Shown: positions 18,367-27,099, counted from the first letter of the stretch. The stretch is 64,000 bases of DNA from Microbacterium dextranolyticum (GCF_016907295.1 NZ_JAFBBR010000001.1:2170001-2234000); one strand, 5' to 3'. Notes: a model not told the origin generated them from the letters alone. A program made the numbers and translations.

Positions 18367-19494
18367 ATGCCGACCACGTCTCCCCTCCGCAAACTCTCCG
18401 ATCACGCAGCGGCGGCACCGTCGTCGACGCGTGATCTCCGGGAGGATCAGACGCAGTTCCTCTCCCTCCACCCGTATGGGGAGCACCCAGGGTCCGCCGC
18501 GGCGGCGGTCGTCCGCTCCGCGGCATCCGTGCCGCTCCTCGGAACGCACCTGGCGGCGACGATCGATTGGGCCGTCGCGGTCGCCTCCGCTGCCCCGCTG
18601 CCGGGCTCGGGCCGCACCCGCGAGACCTGGGAGGTGCTCGCCTCGTCGGCGGCGGTGGATGTCGCCGCCGCCCGCGTTCTCGAGCCGCACCTCGATGCGT
18701 TGAGCATCCTGGCGCAGGCGGCGGCATCGGGGTGCGCCGCCGATCTCGCCGTCGTCGGCGCCGATCGGGACTCGTCGTGGGGCGTGTTCGCGGCGGAGGG
18801 AACTCGGCTCGATGCGCGCGAGACCTCGTCGGGGTGGCGGCTTCGCGGCACCAAGAGCTGGTGCTCGCTGGCGGGTCAACTCAGCCACGCGCTCGTGACC
18901 GCGTGGACCGGGCCCGACACACGTCGCCTGTTCGCGGTGAGCCTGCGGGGCAGCGGTGTCCACGCCCGACGAGGACCGTGGGCCTCGCGCGGACTGGCGC
19001 AGATCGTCAGCGCCGCCGTCGATTTCGAGGATGTCGCCGCGGTGCCGGTGGGCGACAACGGGTGGTACCTCACCCGACCCGGGTTCGCCTGGGGCGGGAT
19101 GGGCGTCGCGGCCGTGTGGTGGGGTGCGGCGGCGCCGCTCGTGCGCGCGGTCGTCGATCGCGCGGGCGCAGAGGGCGCCGATCAGCTCTCCCGTACGTTC
19201 GCAGGAGGGGTGGATGCGGCGTTCTGGAGCGTGCGGTCCGTACTCGTCGAAGCGGCGGATGCCGTCGACGCGGGCGTCGCCGACCGCGATCTGGCGATCA
19301 CCGCCGAACGCGTCCGCGCGATCGCAGCCGCACAGGTGGAAACGGTGCTGGCGGTCGCCGACCGGGCACTCGGGCCGAGTCCCCTCACCGCAGACGAAGC
19401 TCATGCGCGACGCGTCGCGGACCTGCGTATCTATCTGCGCCAGCACCACGGCGAGCGCGATCTGGCGCGACTCGGCAGACTGCTGGCGACGTGA
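18367..19494 (+). CDS. acyl-CoA dehydrogenase-like flavoprotein
   Basis: 375 aa. Shows the acyl-CoA dehydrogenase middle beta-domain pattern (ARETSSGWRLRGTKSWCSLAGQLSHALVTA) and helical N- and C-terminal parts. It is shorter and more divergent than fatty-acid enzymes, and I see no clear catalytic Glu. First gene of a coupled trio: its TGA overlaps the GTG of the PIG-L/methyltransferase gene. The context suggests modification of a glycosylated or secondary metabolite rather than beta-oxidation (inference). ATG at 18367 is chosen over GTG at 18358. Confidence 0.75.
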   Translation: MPTTSPLRKLSDHAAAAPSSTRDLREDQTQFLSLHPYGEHPGSAAAAVVRSAASVPLLGTHLAATIDWAVAVASAAPLPGSGRTRETWEVLASSAAVDVAAARVLEPHLDALSILAQAAASGCAADLAVVGADRDSSWGVFAAEGTRLDARETSSGWRLRGTKSWCSLAGQLSHALVTAWTGPDTRRLFAVSLRGSGVHARRGPWASRGLAQIVSAAVDFEDVAAVPVGDNGWYLTRPGFAWGGMGVAAVWWGAAAPLVRAVVDRAGAEGADQLSRTFAGGVDAAFWSVRSVLVEAADAVDAGVADRDLAITAERVRAIAAAQVETVLAVADRALGPSPLTADEAHARRVADLRIYLRQHHGERDLARLGRLLAT

Positions 19495-20831
19495 GCGTCG
19501 CGTTCGACCACCGCGATCCGGGCACCGCGGAATCGCTCTGGCGCTCGACGGCTCCCTGGCGCGGCGCATCCTTTCTCACCATTGACGTCGACCGGCTGAT
19601 CGTGCTCGCCGCGCACCCCGACGACGAGACGCTGGGCGCTGGCGGTCTGATCTGGACGGCGGCACAGGCGGGGGTCGATGTCAGCGTGCTCGTCGCGACC
19701 GACGGCGAACGCTCGCACGGTGCGAGTGACCTCGAGAGGGTCGCCGCCCTGCGGCGCGGCGAGCTCGTCTCGGCGCTCGCCGAGCTCGCACCGACGGCGC
19801 GACTGCGCTTCCTCGGGCTTCCCGACGGTGGGGTGGACTCCGCGCGCGCGTCGCTGCGCGTCGCACTCGGTGCGGAGATCGGCGACGATCCGTGGCGGGT
19901 GCTGCTCGTGGCTCCCTGGCAGGGCGATGGGCACCGAGACCATCGCGTCGCCGGCGAAGAGGCCGCTGCCGCGGCCGCGCCGGGCGTGCGGGTGCTCGGC
20001 TACCCGGTGTGGATGTGGCACTGGCACGACCCCGCCGCCGTCGATTCGTCCGCGTGGCTGCGCCTCGGGCTGTCCGCGAGCGCACGCGCCGCCAAGCGGC
20101 GAGCCCTCTCACATTTCCGGTCGCAACACGACGACAGCGCACCGAACGGCCCGATGCTGCACGCGGGCATGCTCGCGCACTTCGAGCGTGACGTGGAGAT
20201 CTTCGTCGAAGAGCCGCCCGTGCACCGCGCGTCGACCCCCCTGTCGGGCTTCGATGCGCGGTTCGAAGCCGCCGAGGACCCGTGGGGGTTCCGCACGCGC
20301 TGGTACGAGAGGCGCAAACGTGCGGCGCTGCTAGCGGCGCTGCCGAACGAGCACAGCCGAGCCGCGCTCGAACTCGGGTGCGCCAACGGCGTGCTGACCC
20401 GCGAGCTCGCCGACCGTGCCGCTCGGGTCGTCGCGGTCGACGGGTCGCCCGAGGCTCTGCGTCACGCCCGCGCGTTCGTCGATGACGAGTCGCACGTCGA
20501 GTTCGCGCATCTGCGATTGCCGGATCAGTGGCCGGAAGGCCGCTTCGATCTGATCGTCGTGTCGGAGATCGCGTACTACTGGTCGGAGCACGCCCTCGCA
20601 GAGGCGGTCACCCGCATCGACGAGTCACTGACGCAGGACGGCGCGATCGTCGTGTGTCACTGGCGTCGGCCGATCGATGATGCGGCGGTGAGCGCGGATG
20701 CCGTGCATGCGGCTTTCCGTGCGTGGCCGCACTGGCGCTCTCTCGTCCATCATCGGGAGGAGGACTTCGCGCTGGATGTGTACGTGCGGCCGGGCGTGCC
20801 GTCGGTCGCGACCGCGGAGCGAGCGCCGTGA
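19491..20831 (+). CDS. bifunctional PIG-L deacetylase / SAM methyltransferase
   Basis: 446 aa, GTG start overlapping the previous stop (GTGA). Residues ~35-230 form a PIG-L (LmbE) zinc deacetylase: AAHPDDETLGAGG gives His42 and Asp44/45, and GDGHRDHRVAGEEA supplies further His residues. Residues ~265-440 are a NodS-like class I methyltransferase (ALELGCANGVLTRELA, VVAVDGSPEAL, DLIVVSEIAYYW). PIG-L enzymes deacetylate N-acetyl sugars, and NodS methylates the resulting amine, so the fusion could deacetylate then N-methylate one amino sugar (inference). GTGA overlap with the GT2 gene. Confidence 0.85.
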   Translation: MSVAFDHRDPGTAESLWRSTAPWRGASFLTIDVDRLIVLAAHPDDETLGAGGLIWTAAQAGVDVSVLVATDGERSHGASDLERVAALRRGELVSALAELAPTARLRFLGLPDGGVDSARASLRVALGAEIGDDPWRVLLVAPWQGDGHRDHRVAGEEAAAAAAPGVRVLGYPVWMWHWHDPAAVDSSAWLRLGLSASARAAKRRALSHFRSQHDDSAPNGPMLHAGMLAHFERDVEIFVEEPPVHRASTPLSGFDARFEAAEDPWGFRTRWYERRKRAALLAALPNEHSRAALELGCANGVLTRELADRAARVVAVDGSPEALRHARAFVDDESHVEFAHLRLPDQWPEGRFDLIVVSEIAYYWSEHALAEAVTRIDESLTQDGAIVVCHWRRPIDDAAVSADAVHAAFRAWPHWRSLVHHREEDFALDVYVRPGVPSVATAERAP

Positions 20832-21556
20832 ACGCGGGCATCGAGGCGGTCGTGGTCGCCGTTCCCGTTCACGACGAAGAGGAACTGCTCGACGCGTGTC
20901 TCGATTCGATCCTCCGGGCGGTGACGGCGGCGCGCACCCGTCTGCGGGAGGTCGTCGTCTGCGTGGCCCTCGACCGATGCTCGGACGGCTCCGCTCGGAT
21001 CGCGCGGAGGCATGGGGTCTCCACCGTCGTGCTGGAGGCCGGCGCCGTCGGCGCCGCGCGTGCCGCAGCCACCGCCCGCGGCCTCGACCTCGTCTCGCCT
21101 CTTCCTCTCCCCCGCATCTGGACCGCGCATACCGACGCCGACTCGGTCGTTCCGCCGCACTGGCTCATCCACCAGTTGGATCTCGCCGCGGCCGGAGCGG
21201 GGCTCGTCATCGGCACGGTGCGACCGCGATTCGACGACCTCGACGAGGAGCGCGTGCACGCGTGGCGGCAGACGCACGTCGACGGTGAGGCGAACGGGCA
21301 CGTGCACGGGGCGAACCTCGGCATCCGAGCCGACGTGCTGCGCGGCGCCGGCGGATTCCCGCCCCTCGCGACCCATGAGGACGTCCGTGTCGTGGAGCGA
21401 GCACGCGCTGCGGGAGCGGTGGAGATCGCCTCGGACGGCGCCTGGGTGCTGACGAGCGGTCGGACCGTCGGGCGCGCGCCTGACGGCTATGCCCGCTATC
21501 TGCGCGACGACCTGCTGCATGCGTGGGACGCGGACGCCGTCGAGGCCCGGGGCTGA
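20828..21556 (+). CDS. family 2 glycosyltransferase
   Basis: 242 aa, GTG start overlapping the PIG-L/methyltransferase stop. GT-A fold: N-terminal VVVAVPVHDEEELLDACLDSI, nucleotide-binding VCVALDRCSDGSA, a D-x-D motif in HTDADSVVP, and a late acidic THEDVRVVERAR. No membrane helices, so cytosolic. Completes the coupled trio. A lipoprotein reading frame on the other strand runs into its last 350 bp. Confidence 0.88.
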   Translation: MNAGIEAVVVAVPVHDEEELLDACLDSILRAVTAARTRLREVVVCVALDRCSDGSARIARRHGVSTVVLEAGAVGAARAAATARGLDLVSPLPLPRIWTAHTDADSVVPPHWLIHQLDLAAAGAGLVIGTVRPRFDDLDEERVHAWRQTHVDGEANGHVHGANLGIRADVLRGAGGFPPLATHEDVRVVERARAAGAVEIASDGAWVLTSGRTVGRAPDGYARYLRDDLLHAWDADAVEARG

Positions 21557-22274
21557 CACGGGCGTGCACGGGATCGGCTGTACCCCCACAGGATAGGCCG
21601 CGCCTGCGCGTGGGAATCGACGACGCGCCCACGCGCCGGTCGGCTAGGCGCGCACGCGCCGCCACGTCGTACGCGAACGATGCCGACGATGCCTCGTCCA
21701 CCACGGTGCCGTCCACGATCGCCCAGACGGTGCCGTCGAAGGCATACGCCAGATGCCCGCGGTACTCGCCGCCTTTGGCGATCGTGTACACCGCGACACC
21801 GTCCCGCATCGACTGCGCATACTCGGGCGCTGCATCCAGCGCCGCTGTCAGCTCGGCGGCGGCCGCGGCGTCGATGACGGCGATCGAGAGCGTCAGGGAC
21901 ATCGGAGACGAGGGGATGCCCCACGCGCACGTCCGCACGAGGGCCGCTCCGTCGAACACCGCTCCGGCGACCGGACCCGGAAGCGACTCCCCCGTGACCT
22001 TGCGACTCTCTCCGAAGGCCTCGAGCCGCGTGTCTCCCGTGAGTTCGTGCACGCGCTGCACCGAGAGAAGGTCGTCGCACGCCGGAAGAGCCGTGATGTC
22101 AGGGGTCGGCGAGGTCGTCACGCTCGGCGAGTTCGGTTCGGAAGCAGACGGTGGCGCCGGCGGAGCGGATGACGACGCGGCATCCGCGTCATCGGGCGCG
22201 GGTGACGGCGCGCAGGCGCTGACGGCGAGCGCGACGGCGAGAACGGCAAGACCGGGGGCGAGTCGTCGGAACAT
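21207..22274 (-). CDS. secreted lipoprotein, C-terminus abnormally extended
   Basis: Starts ATG 22274 with a lipoprotein signal peptide (hydrophobic stretch, lipobox AVSAC). A Ser/Pro/Asp linker follows, then a globular domain of ~150 aa with two Cys (PACDDLL, RTCAWG) that may pair. Function not recognised. The convincing protein ends near 21645. Beyond that the frame stays open to 21207 and encodes an Arg/Pro-rich sequence that is plainly antisense of the GT2 gene. A TAG one frame away at 21644-21646 is where a normal stop might be, so a single-base indel or lost stop is likely. Confidence 0.7.
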   Translation of the reverse strand: MFRRLAPGLAVLAVALAVSACAPSPAPDDADAASSSAPPAPPSASEPNSPSVTTSPTPDITALPACDDLLSVQRVHELTGDTRLEAFGESRKVTGESLPGPVAGAVFDGAALVRTCAWGIPSSPMSLTLSIAVIDAAAAAELTAALDAAPEYAQSMRDGVAVYTIAKGGEYRGHLAYAFDGTVWAIVDGTVVDEASSASFAYDVAARARLADRRVGASSIPTRRRGLSCGGTADPVHARVSPGPRRRPRPTHAAGRRADSGHSRQARARRSDRSSAPRRRPRRSPPLPQRVLAPRHGRPHGSRGAGIRRRRAARRLGCRGSPRARARSPHRRRASAATRARAPRRGRRIAVAPCR

Positions 22275-22400
22275 GCGAAGACGGTAACCGCGCGCACCCC
22301 GTGTCGCCAGGGGGCTGGCATCCCGGCGCACCGTGTGCGTGTGAGGAACTCGCGTGCGCAGACCCGCGCAGGAGAAGGACCGAAGCATCAGTTATGACGG

Positions 22401-22473
22401 TGCCGGCTACAGGACTCGAACCTGCAACCCCCTGTTTACAAGACAGGTGCGCTACCAATTGCGCCAAGCCGGC
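22401..22473 (-). tRNA. tRNA-Thr (anticodon TGT)
   Basis: 73-nt cloverleaf on the minus strand: acceptor GCCGGCT/AGCCGGC, D-loop AATTGGT, anticodon stem CCTGT/ACAGG with loop CTTGTAA (anticodon TGT), T arm GCAGG-TTCGAGT-CCTGT, discriminator A. The 3' CCA is not encoded. It reads ACA/ACG threonine codons, rare in this GC-rich genome. Confidence 0.95.
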
Positions 22474-22521
22474 GAGGCGGCATCTAGTCTACGGCGGACG
22501 GCTCGCGCCGTCCGCACACGA

Positions 22522-23538
22522 TCACGGGGTCGTGGACGGGCTCGGCGTGGGCGACGCCGTCGCCGCGGCCTTCGCGGACTTGCCGCTCGCGCTCGTCAGG
22601 ACGAACTGGGAGAACTCCGCCGCGTCGCCCATGTCGCCCTGATACGGCTGCCCGTTCACGGTGATCATGGCGTTGCCCGAGAGGGCCACCCCATCCGATC
22701 CGTCGACGCCGGCCACTGCGCGCTCCGTGGCGGCCTTCACCCACGACGCGTACCGCTCCGTCTCGATGCACTCACGGAGCGCCTTGGGGTCTTCGCCACC
22801 GTTCGCCTGGGCGATGTCGGCGAGGTCCTTGTCGGAGAATCCGTCGGAGTCCACGGCGGGCTGGCGCGAGAGCAGGTCGTCGTTGAACGTGAAGAAGGAG
22901 TTCGGCGAGTACGACCCGACGCACGCTGCGGCGTTCGCCGCGCGCAGCGAGTACTTGGTCCCATTGGACTTCGCCGTGAGCATCGCGACCGGGTGATATG
23001 TCAAGGTCACCGCACCGTCGGCCACCCACGACGACAGCTGCGCCGAATTGGCGAGCTGCCACTCCCGGCCCGACGGCGACAGGTAGTCCACGTACACGTG
23101 GATGTTCACCGGCGCGGCCGAGGTCGCCGACACGCGGGGCGAGGGCGTGGATGCCGCGGGCTGCGTGGCATCCGGGGTCGCACCGTCATCGGGAGACGCA
23201 ACGGCAGCGCCGCGCGAGATCGTCGTCACGACGAAGCCGTCGTGGTTCGCACTGTCGGGCGACAGCTGCGGCTTGCTCGCGGCTCCCCCGACCGTCCAGG
23301 CGACGGCCACGCCGACGACGGCGACCAGGGCGACGATGACGACGACGATCGCCGAGCGGCGCGCGACGCGGACGCGGGTCTGCTTGACCTGCACCTGCTG
23401 CGCCTTCTCGCGCACCGCGTCACGTCGACCGGGCGCGCCCGCGCCAGCAGCCGTCGAAGCCACCTCGGACGATCCCACCGACGAGGGCGTCGAGGAGTCG
23501 TCACCGGACGGCGCGTGCGGGGTGTCGTCGCTGGACAT
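22522..23538 (-). CDS. membrane-anchored DsbA-like (Thioredoxin_4) protein lacking CxxC
   Basis: 338 aa: disordered Ser/Asp-rich N-terminus, one TM helix (62-84), an extracytoplasmic thioredoxin-fold domain (~145-315) and a Thr/Ser/Pro tail. The DsbA-like fold is recognisable from HVYVDYL...AACVGSYSPNSFFTFNDDLL and the GNAMITVNGQPY cis-Pro region. The active-site C-x-x-C normally following VDYL is SPSG (154-157), so thiol-disulfide exchange is not possible at that site. Probably a redox-dead paralog with a binding or chaperone role (inference). ATG at 23538. Confidence 0.83.
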   Translation of the reverse strand: MSSDDTPHAPSGDDSSTPSSVGSSEVASTAAGAGAPGRRDAVREKAQQVQVKQTRVRVARRSAIVVVIVALVAVVGVAVAWTVGGAASKPQLSPDSANHDGFVVTTISRGAAVASPDDGATPDATQPAASTPSPRVSATSAAPVNIHVYVDYLSPSGREWQLANSAQLSSWVADGAVTLTYHPVAMLTAKSNGTKYSLRAANAAACVGSYSPNSFFTFNDDLLSRQPAVDSDGFSDKDLADIAQANGGEDPKALRECIETERYASWVKAATERAVAGVDGSDGVALSGNAMITVNGQPYQGDMGDAAEFSQFVLTSASGKSAKAAATASPTPSPSTTP

Positions 23539-23845
23539 GGAACCTCTCGGAAGAACGGTGCGGTGCGCGGTGTCGTCGAGACCTCCCGTGCGTGATCGCC
23601 CCGGGGACGGCGACCCTGACGATGCTAGAGCGCCACCCTGGGAAATGCCCAGATGCGGCCTCCGTCCCGGGTGTGCGCCGCTCGCACCGGGCGCTCGTCG
23701 ACCTGCGCGCGCAATGTCATCGCGACCCGCCGCGAGCGTGCGATAATGGCAGGTGCACCCGATGGCGGGTGTGCGGGCCAAGCCCCCGCTCATTCCATCA
23801 CTACGGATCGTCCGGCACGTACCTGCCGGTGAAGGAGAAGAAAAC
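23539..23845. other. 307-bp divergent intergenic region
   Basis: Separates the DsbA-like gene (minus) from msiK (plus). It contains the msiK promoter candidate (23739-23747) and an ~85-nt msiK leader with a strong GAAGGAGAAG ribosome binding site. I see no other gene. Confidence 0.6.
23739..23747 (+). promoter_or_regulatory. extended -10 promoter for msiK
   Basis: TGCGATAAT matches an extended -10 (TGn + GATAAT, 5 of 6 to TATAAT) about 100 bp upstream of the msiK ATG. No good -35 is seen 16-18 bp upstream, consistent with an extended -10 promoter. Confidence 0.5.
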
Positions 23846-24946
23846 ATGGCATCCGTCACGTTCGACAACGCCACCCGCCTGTACCCCGGCGGCACGCGCC
23901 CGGCCGTCGACAAGCTGAACCTCGAGGTCGCCGACGGCGAGTTCCTGGTTCTCGTCGGCCCCTCCGGTTGCGGAAAGTCCACCTCGCTGCGCATGCTGGC
24001 CGGCCTCGAAGAGGTCAACTCGGGCCGCATCCTCATCGGCGACCGCGATGTCACCGACATCCCGCCGAAAGACCGCGACATCGCGATGGTTTTCCAGAAC
24101 TACGCCCTGTACCCGCACATGACGGTCGCCGAGAACATGGGCTTCGCCCTGAAGATCGCCGGCGTCGGCAAGGAAGAGCGCGCCCAGCGCGTGCTCGAGG
24201 CCGCGAAGCTGCTCGACCTCGAGGAGTACCTGACCCGCAAGCCGAAGGCCCTCTCGGGTGGTCAGCGTCAGCGTGTCGCCATGGGTCGCGCCATCGTGCG
24301 CCAGCCCCAGGTCTTCCTCATGGACGAGCCGCTGTCGAACCTCGACGCCAAGCTGCGTGTGCAGACGCGCACACAGATCGCGTCGCTGCAGCGCCGCCTC
24401 GGTGTCACCACGGTCTACGTCACGCACGACCAGACCGAGGCGCTCACCATGGGTGACCGCATCGCGGTGCTGAAGGACGGCATCCTGCAGCAGGTCGGCA
24501 CGCCCCGCGACCTGTACGAGAAGCCCAGCAACGTCTTCGTTGCCGGCTTCATCGGCTCGCCCGCGATGAACCTGTTCCCCGTCGACCTGGCGAGCGCCGG
24601 TGGCATCCAGTTCGGTACCGCCGTCGTCGACGCCGACATCGACAAGCCCACCAACGCGACCCAGGTCACCGCCGGTGTGCGCCCCGAAGACATCGTCGTG
24701 AACCCGGCTGACGGCCGGGGCCTCACGGTGACGGTCGACCTCGTCGAAGAGCTCGGCGCCGACGGCTACCTGTACGGCCACACCGAGATCAACGGCAAGC
24801 GCACCGACATCGTCGCGCGCGTCGACGGCCGCAGCCACCCGAACGCCGGCGAGAAGGTCGTTCTGGCGCCGGTGCCGCACCACGTGCACGCCTTCGACAT
24901 CGAGTCGGGCGAGCGCCTCACCAAGAAGGCCATCGCCTCGGCCTGA
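23846..24946 (+). CDS. msiK: sugar ABC transporter ATPase, MsiK/UgpC type
   Basis: 366 aa. Walker [11 protein letters not shown]-loop, signature LSGGQRQRVAMGRA, Walker B FLMDEPLSNLDAKLR, H-loop YVTHDQ, then a C-terminal MalK-type regulatory TOBE domain (~240-366). No permease or binding-protein genes are nearby. That is the situation of MsiK in streptomycetes, where one ATPase energises many carbohydrate importers. Preferred codons and a strong ribosome binding site suggest high expression. Confidence 0.93.
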   Translation: MASVTFDNATRLYPGGTRPAVDKLNLEVADGEFLVLVGPSGCGKSTSLRMLAGLEEVNSGRILIGDRDVTDIPPKDRDIAMVFQNYALYPHMTVAENMGFALKIAGVGKEERAQRVLEAAKLLDLEEYLTRKPKALSGGQRQRVAMGRAIVRQPQVFLMDEPLSNLDAKLRVQTRTQIASLQRRLGVTTVYVTHDQTEALTMGDRIAVLKDGILQQVGTPRDLYEKPSNVFVAGFIGSPAMNLFPVDLASAGGIQFGTAVVDADIDKPTNATQVTAGVRPEDIVVNPADGRGLTVTVDLVEELGADGYLYGHTEINGKRTDIVARVDGRSHPNAGEKVVLAPVPHHVHAFDIESGERLTKKAIASA

Positions 24947-24954
24947 TCGATCCT

Positions 24955-24995
24955 GACGCGGCGCGGGTGATCCTTCCGGACGCCCGCGCCGCGTC
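24955..24995 (+). terminator. hairpin downstream of msiK
   Basis: A perfect 13-bp stem (24955-24967 with 24983-24995) with a 15-nt loop begins 8 bp after the msiK stop. A possible GTG start for the next gene (24967) would lie inside the stem, which favours the GTG at 25030 instead. Confidence 0.7.
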
Positions 24996-25029
24996 GCATC
25001 CGCCCCGCACGAAAGCAGAGCGCCCCGAG

Positions 25030-26337
25030 GTGGACACCACTCTCAGCATCACCGCCAGCAGCATCGACCCCGGCCTGCTCGCCCTGCCGTGGTCGACGCC
25101 CCTCGACGAGTGGCGCAGCGACCACATCGTCTCGCTGCCCAAGGGCCTCTCCCGCCACCTCGTGCGGTTCGCGAACCTCTCGGGCCGTGTCATCGCCGTC
25201 AAGGAGACGACCGCCGAGATGGCCCGGCGCGAGTACGAGATGCTCGGCATGCTGGCGCGCATCGACGTGCCCTGCGTCGAGCGCGTCGCGGTCATCGACG
25301 GCCGACGCACCCCGAAGGGCGAGCCTCTGCCGGCGGCCCTCGTGACGGCGCACCTGAAGTTCTCGCTCCCCTACCGCGCGCTGTTCACCCAGACGCTCCG
25401 CCCCGACACGGCCGGACGCCTCGTCGACGCCCTCGCCGCCTTGCTGGTGCGACTGCACACGGTCGGGTTCTTCTGGGGCGACGTGTCGCTGTCGAACACC
25501 CTGTTCCGTCGTGACGCGGGCGCGTTCGCGGCCTACCTCGTCGACGCCGAGACCGGCGAACTGCACGAGGGCGGCCTCACCCGCGGTCAGCGCGAGCACG
25601 ATCTCGACGTCGCGCGCACGAACATCGCCGGCGAGATCATGGACCTCGAAGCGGGTGGGCGACTCGAAGGCGGTGTGGATGCCGTGGCGATCGCCGACGG
25701 CATCGTGTCGTCGTACCACTCGCTGTGGGCCGCTCTCACCGACCTCGAGACCTTCGCCGCGAACGAGGCCTGGCACATCACCGAACGCGTGCAGCGCCTC
25801 AACGACCTCGGCTTCGACATCGACGAGATGACGATCGAACAGGCCGCCGACGGAACCCGCGTCGCCATCCAGCCGAAGGTGGTCGACGCCGGCCACCATC
25901 AGCGACGACTGCTGCGCCTGACCGGCCTCGACGTCGAGGAGAATCAGGCACGACGACTGCTCAACGACATGGACGAGTTCCGTGCGCGCGTGTCACGCCT
26001 GGGATCCGACGAGGACATGGTCGCCCACGAGTGGCTGACCCGCGTGTTCGAGCCCGTCGTCAAGGCGATCCCGTGGGACCTGCGCAGCAAACTGGAGCCG
26101 GCCGAGGTATTCCACCAGGTGCTGGAGCACCGGTGGTACATGTCGCAGGCGCGCGGACAGTCGGTGCCGATCGCCGAAGTGCTCTCGTCGTACGTCGACA
26201 CGGTGCTGCGCCACCGTCGCGACGAGGCCACCCTCATGGGTCCGCCGACCGAGACCATGTCGATCCCCGTCATCACCTCGGCGATCGGCACGATCGACGA
26301 CGATGATGATGACATCGACTGGCGCGACCTCGTCTGA
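25030..26337 (+). CDS. DUF4032 protein with kinase-like fold
   Basis: 435 aa, GTG start. The first ~180 residues look like a lipopolysaccharide/protein-kinase-like lobe: V-I-A-V-K (Lys58), REYEML (Glu), GFFWGDVSLSN (GD-x-x-x-x-N catalytic loop, Asp151 and Asn156) and LVDAETGEL (D-x-E metal site, Asp172). The C-terminal DUF4032 region (~200-410) follows, and the protein ends in a poly-Asp stretch and DIDWRDLV. Function unknown; the retained catalytic residues allow real phosphotransferase activity. Alternative GTG start at 24967. Confidence 0.8.
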   Translation: MDTTLSITASSIDPGLLALPWSTPLDEWRSDHIVSLPKGLSRHLVRFANLSGRVIAVKETTAEMARREYEMLGMLARIDVPCVERVAVIDGRRTPKGEPLPAALVTAHLKFSLPYRALFTQTLRPDTAGRLVDALAALLVRLHTVGFFWGDVSLSNTLFRRDAGAFAAYLVDAETGELHEGGLTRGQREHDLDVARTNIAGEIMDLEAGGRLEGGVDAVAIADGIVSSYHSLWAALTDLETFAANEAWHITERVQRLNDLGFDIDEMTIEQAADGTRVAIQPKVVDAGHHQRRLLRLTGLDVEENQARRLLNDMDEFRARVSRLGSDEDMVAHEWLTRVFEPVVKAIPWDLRSKLEPAEVFHQVLEHRWYMSQARGQSVPIAEVLSSYVDTVLRHRRDEATLMGPPTETMSIPVITSAIGTIDDDDDDIDWRDLV

Positions 26338-26369
26338 GGCCGCGCCCGCCGTATCGGAAGAATGCTCCG

Positions 26370-27008
26370 TCAGTACCCGACGGTGAAGCGTCCGCGCGAG
26401 TGCTTCGGCTGCTCGATCTCGTCGAGGACGGCGATCGCGAAGTCCTCGCCCGAGATGAACGACTGACCGTCGGCATCCGTCACCAGCACGTCGCCGCCGT
26501 CACGGTACGTGCCCGTGCGGGTGCCCGGGTTGAAGCCGCCGAAGCCGCCCGCCGGGTGGATGAAGAACCAATCCCGGTCGCCCTCGCCACTCTGCAGGTC
26601 ATCGAGGACGCCGATCATCTCGAGGGCTTCGGCCTGGAACTCCTCGGGGAATCCCGAGTCGATCACGCGCGGGCCGCCGGGCGCGACGAGGCTGCCCCCC
26701 GCACCGCCGACGACACCCAGACGGACGCTCTCGGGCAGAACCGAGTTCAGCGCCTCGAGGTTCGGACGCACGAAGCCCTCCATGGTGCCGCGCGGCGCGA
26801 TCGCGCTCACCACGACATCCACTCCGACGAGCTGTTCGACCAGGCCCGGCACATCCAGCAGGGTGCCCTCGATGTAGGTCGCGCCCGCGACGCGCTCCGC
26901 GGCGACCGAGCGGGCGACGGAGAGCACCGTGTGCCCGCGGTCGACGGCCTCGGTGACGATGTGACGGCCGGCGTAACCGGTGCCGCCGAGGACTGCGATG
27001 ATGGCCAT
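26370..27008 (-). CDS. NAD(P)-binding oxidoreductase (NmrA/YwnB-like)
   Basis: 212 aa. Rossmann start IAVLGGTGYAGRHIVTEA, then a short atypical-SDR body with VVSAIAPRG and a C-terminal QSFISGEDFAIAVLDEIE, typical of NAD(P)H-binding DUF4243/YwnB-like proteins. Lacks the Tyr-x-x-x-Lys catalytic pair of classical SDRs. Monocistronic, convergent with the DUF4032 gene. Substrate unknown. Confidence 0.85.
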   Translation of the reverse strand: MAIIAVLGGTGYAGRHIVTEAVDRGHTVLSVARSVAAERVAGATYIEGTLLDVPGLVEQLVGVDVVVSAIAPRGTMEGFVRPNLEALNSVLPESVRLGVVGGAGGSLVAPGGPRVIDSGFPEEFQAEALEMIGVLDDLQSGEGDRDWFFIHPAGGFGGFNPGTRTGTYRDGGDVLVTDADGQSFISGEDFAIAVLDEIEQPKHSRGRFTVGY

Positions 27009-27099
27009 GAGAGGGTCCTTTCGTCGAGGTGGGAGATGCGGGCGATGCGCGGCGGACGCCGGCCTCACCGCACCGACGGTCGGGAAGGTCGAATCGTCC

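Noticed and set aside
24967..25029. GTG at 24967 as DUF4032 start
   Set aside because: It lies within the stem of the msiK terminator hairpin, and the added residues (ILPDARAASHPPRTKAERPE) look non-conserved.
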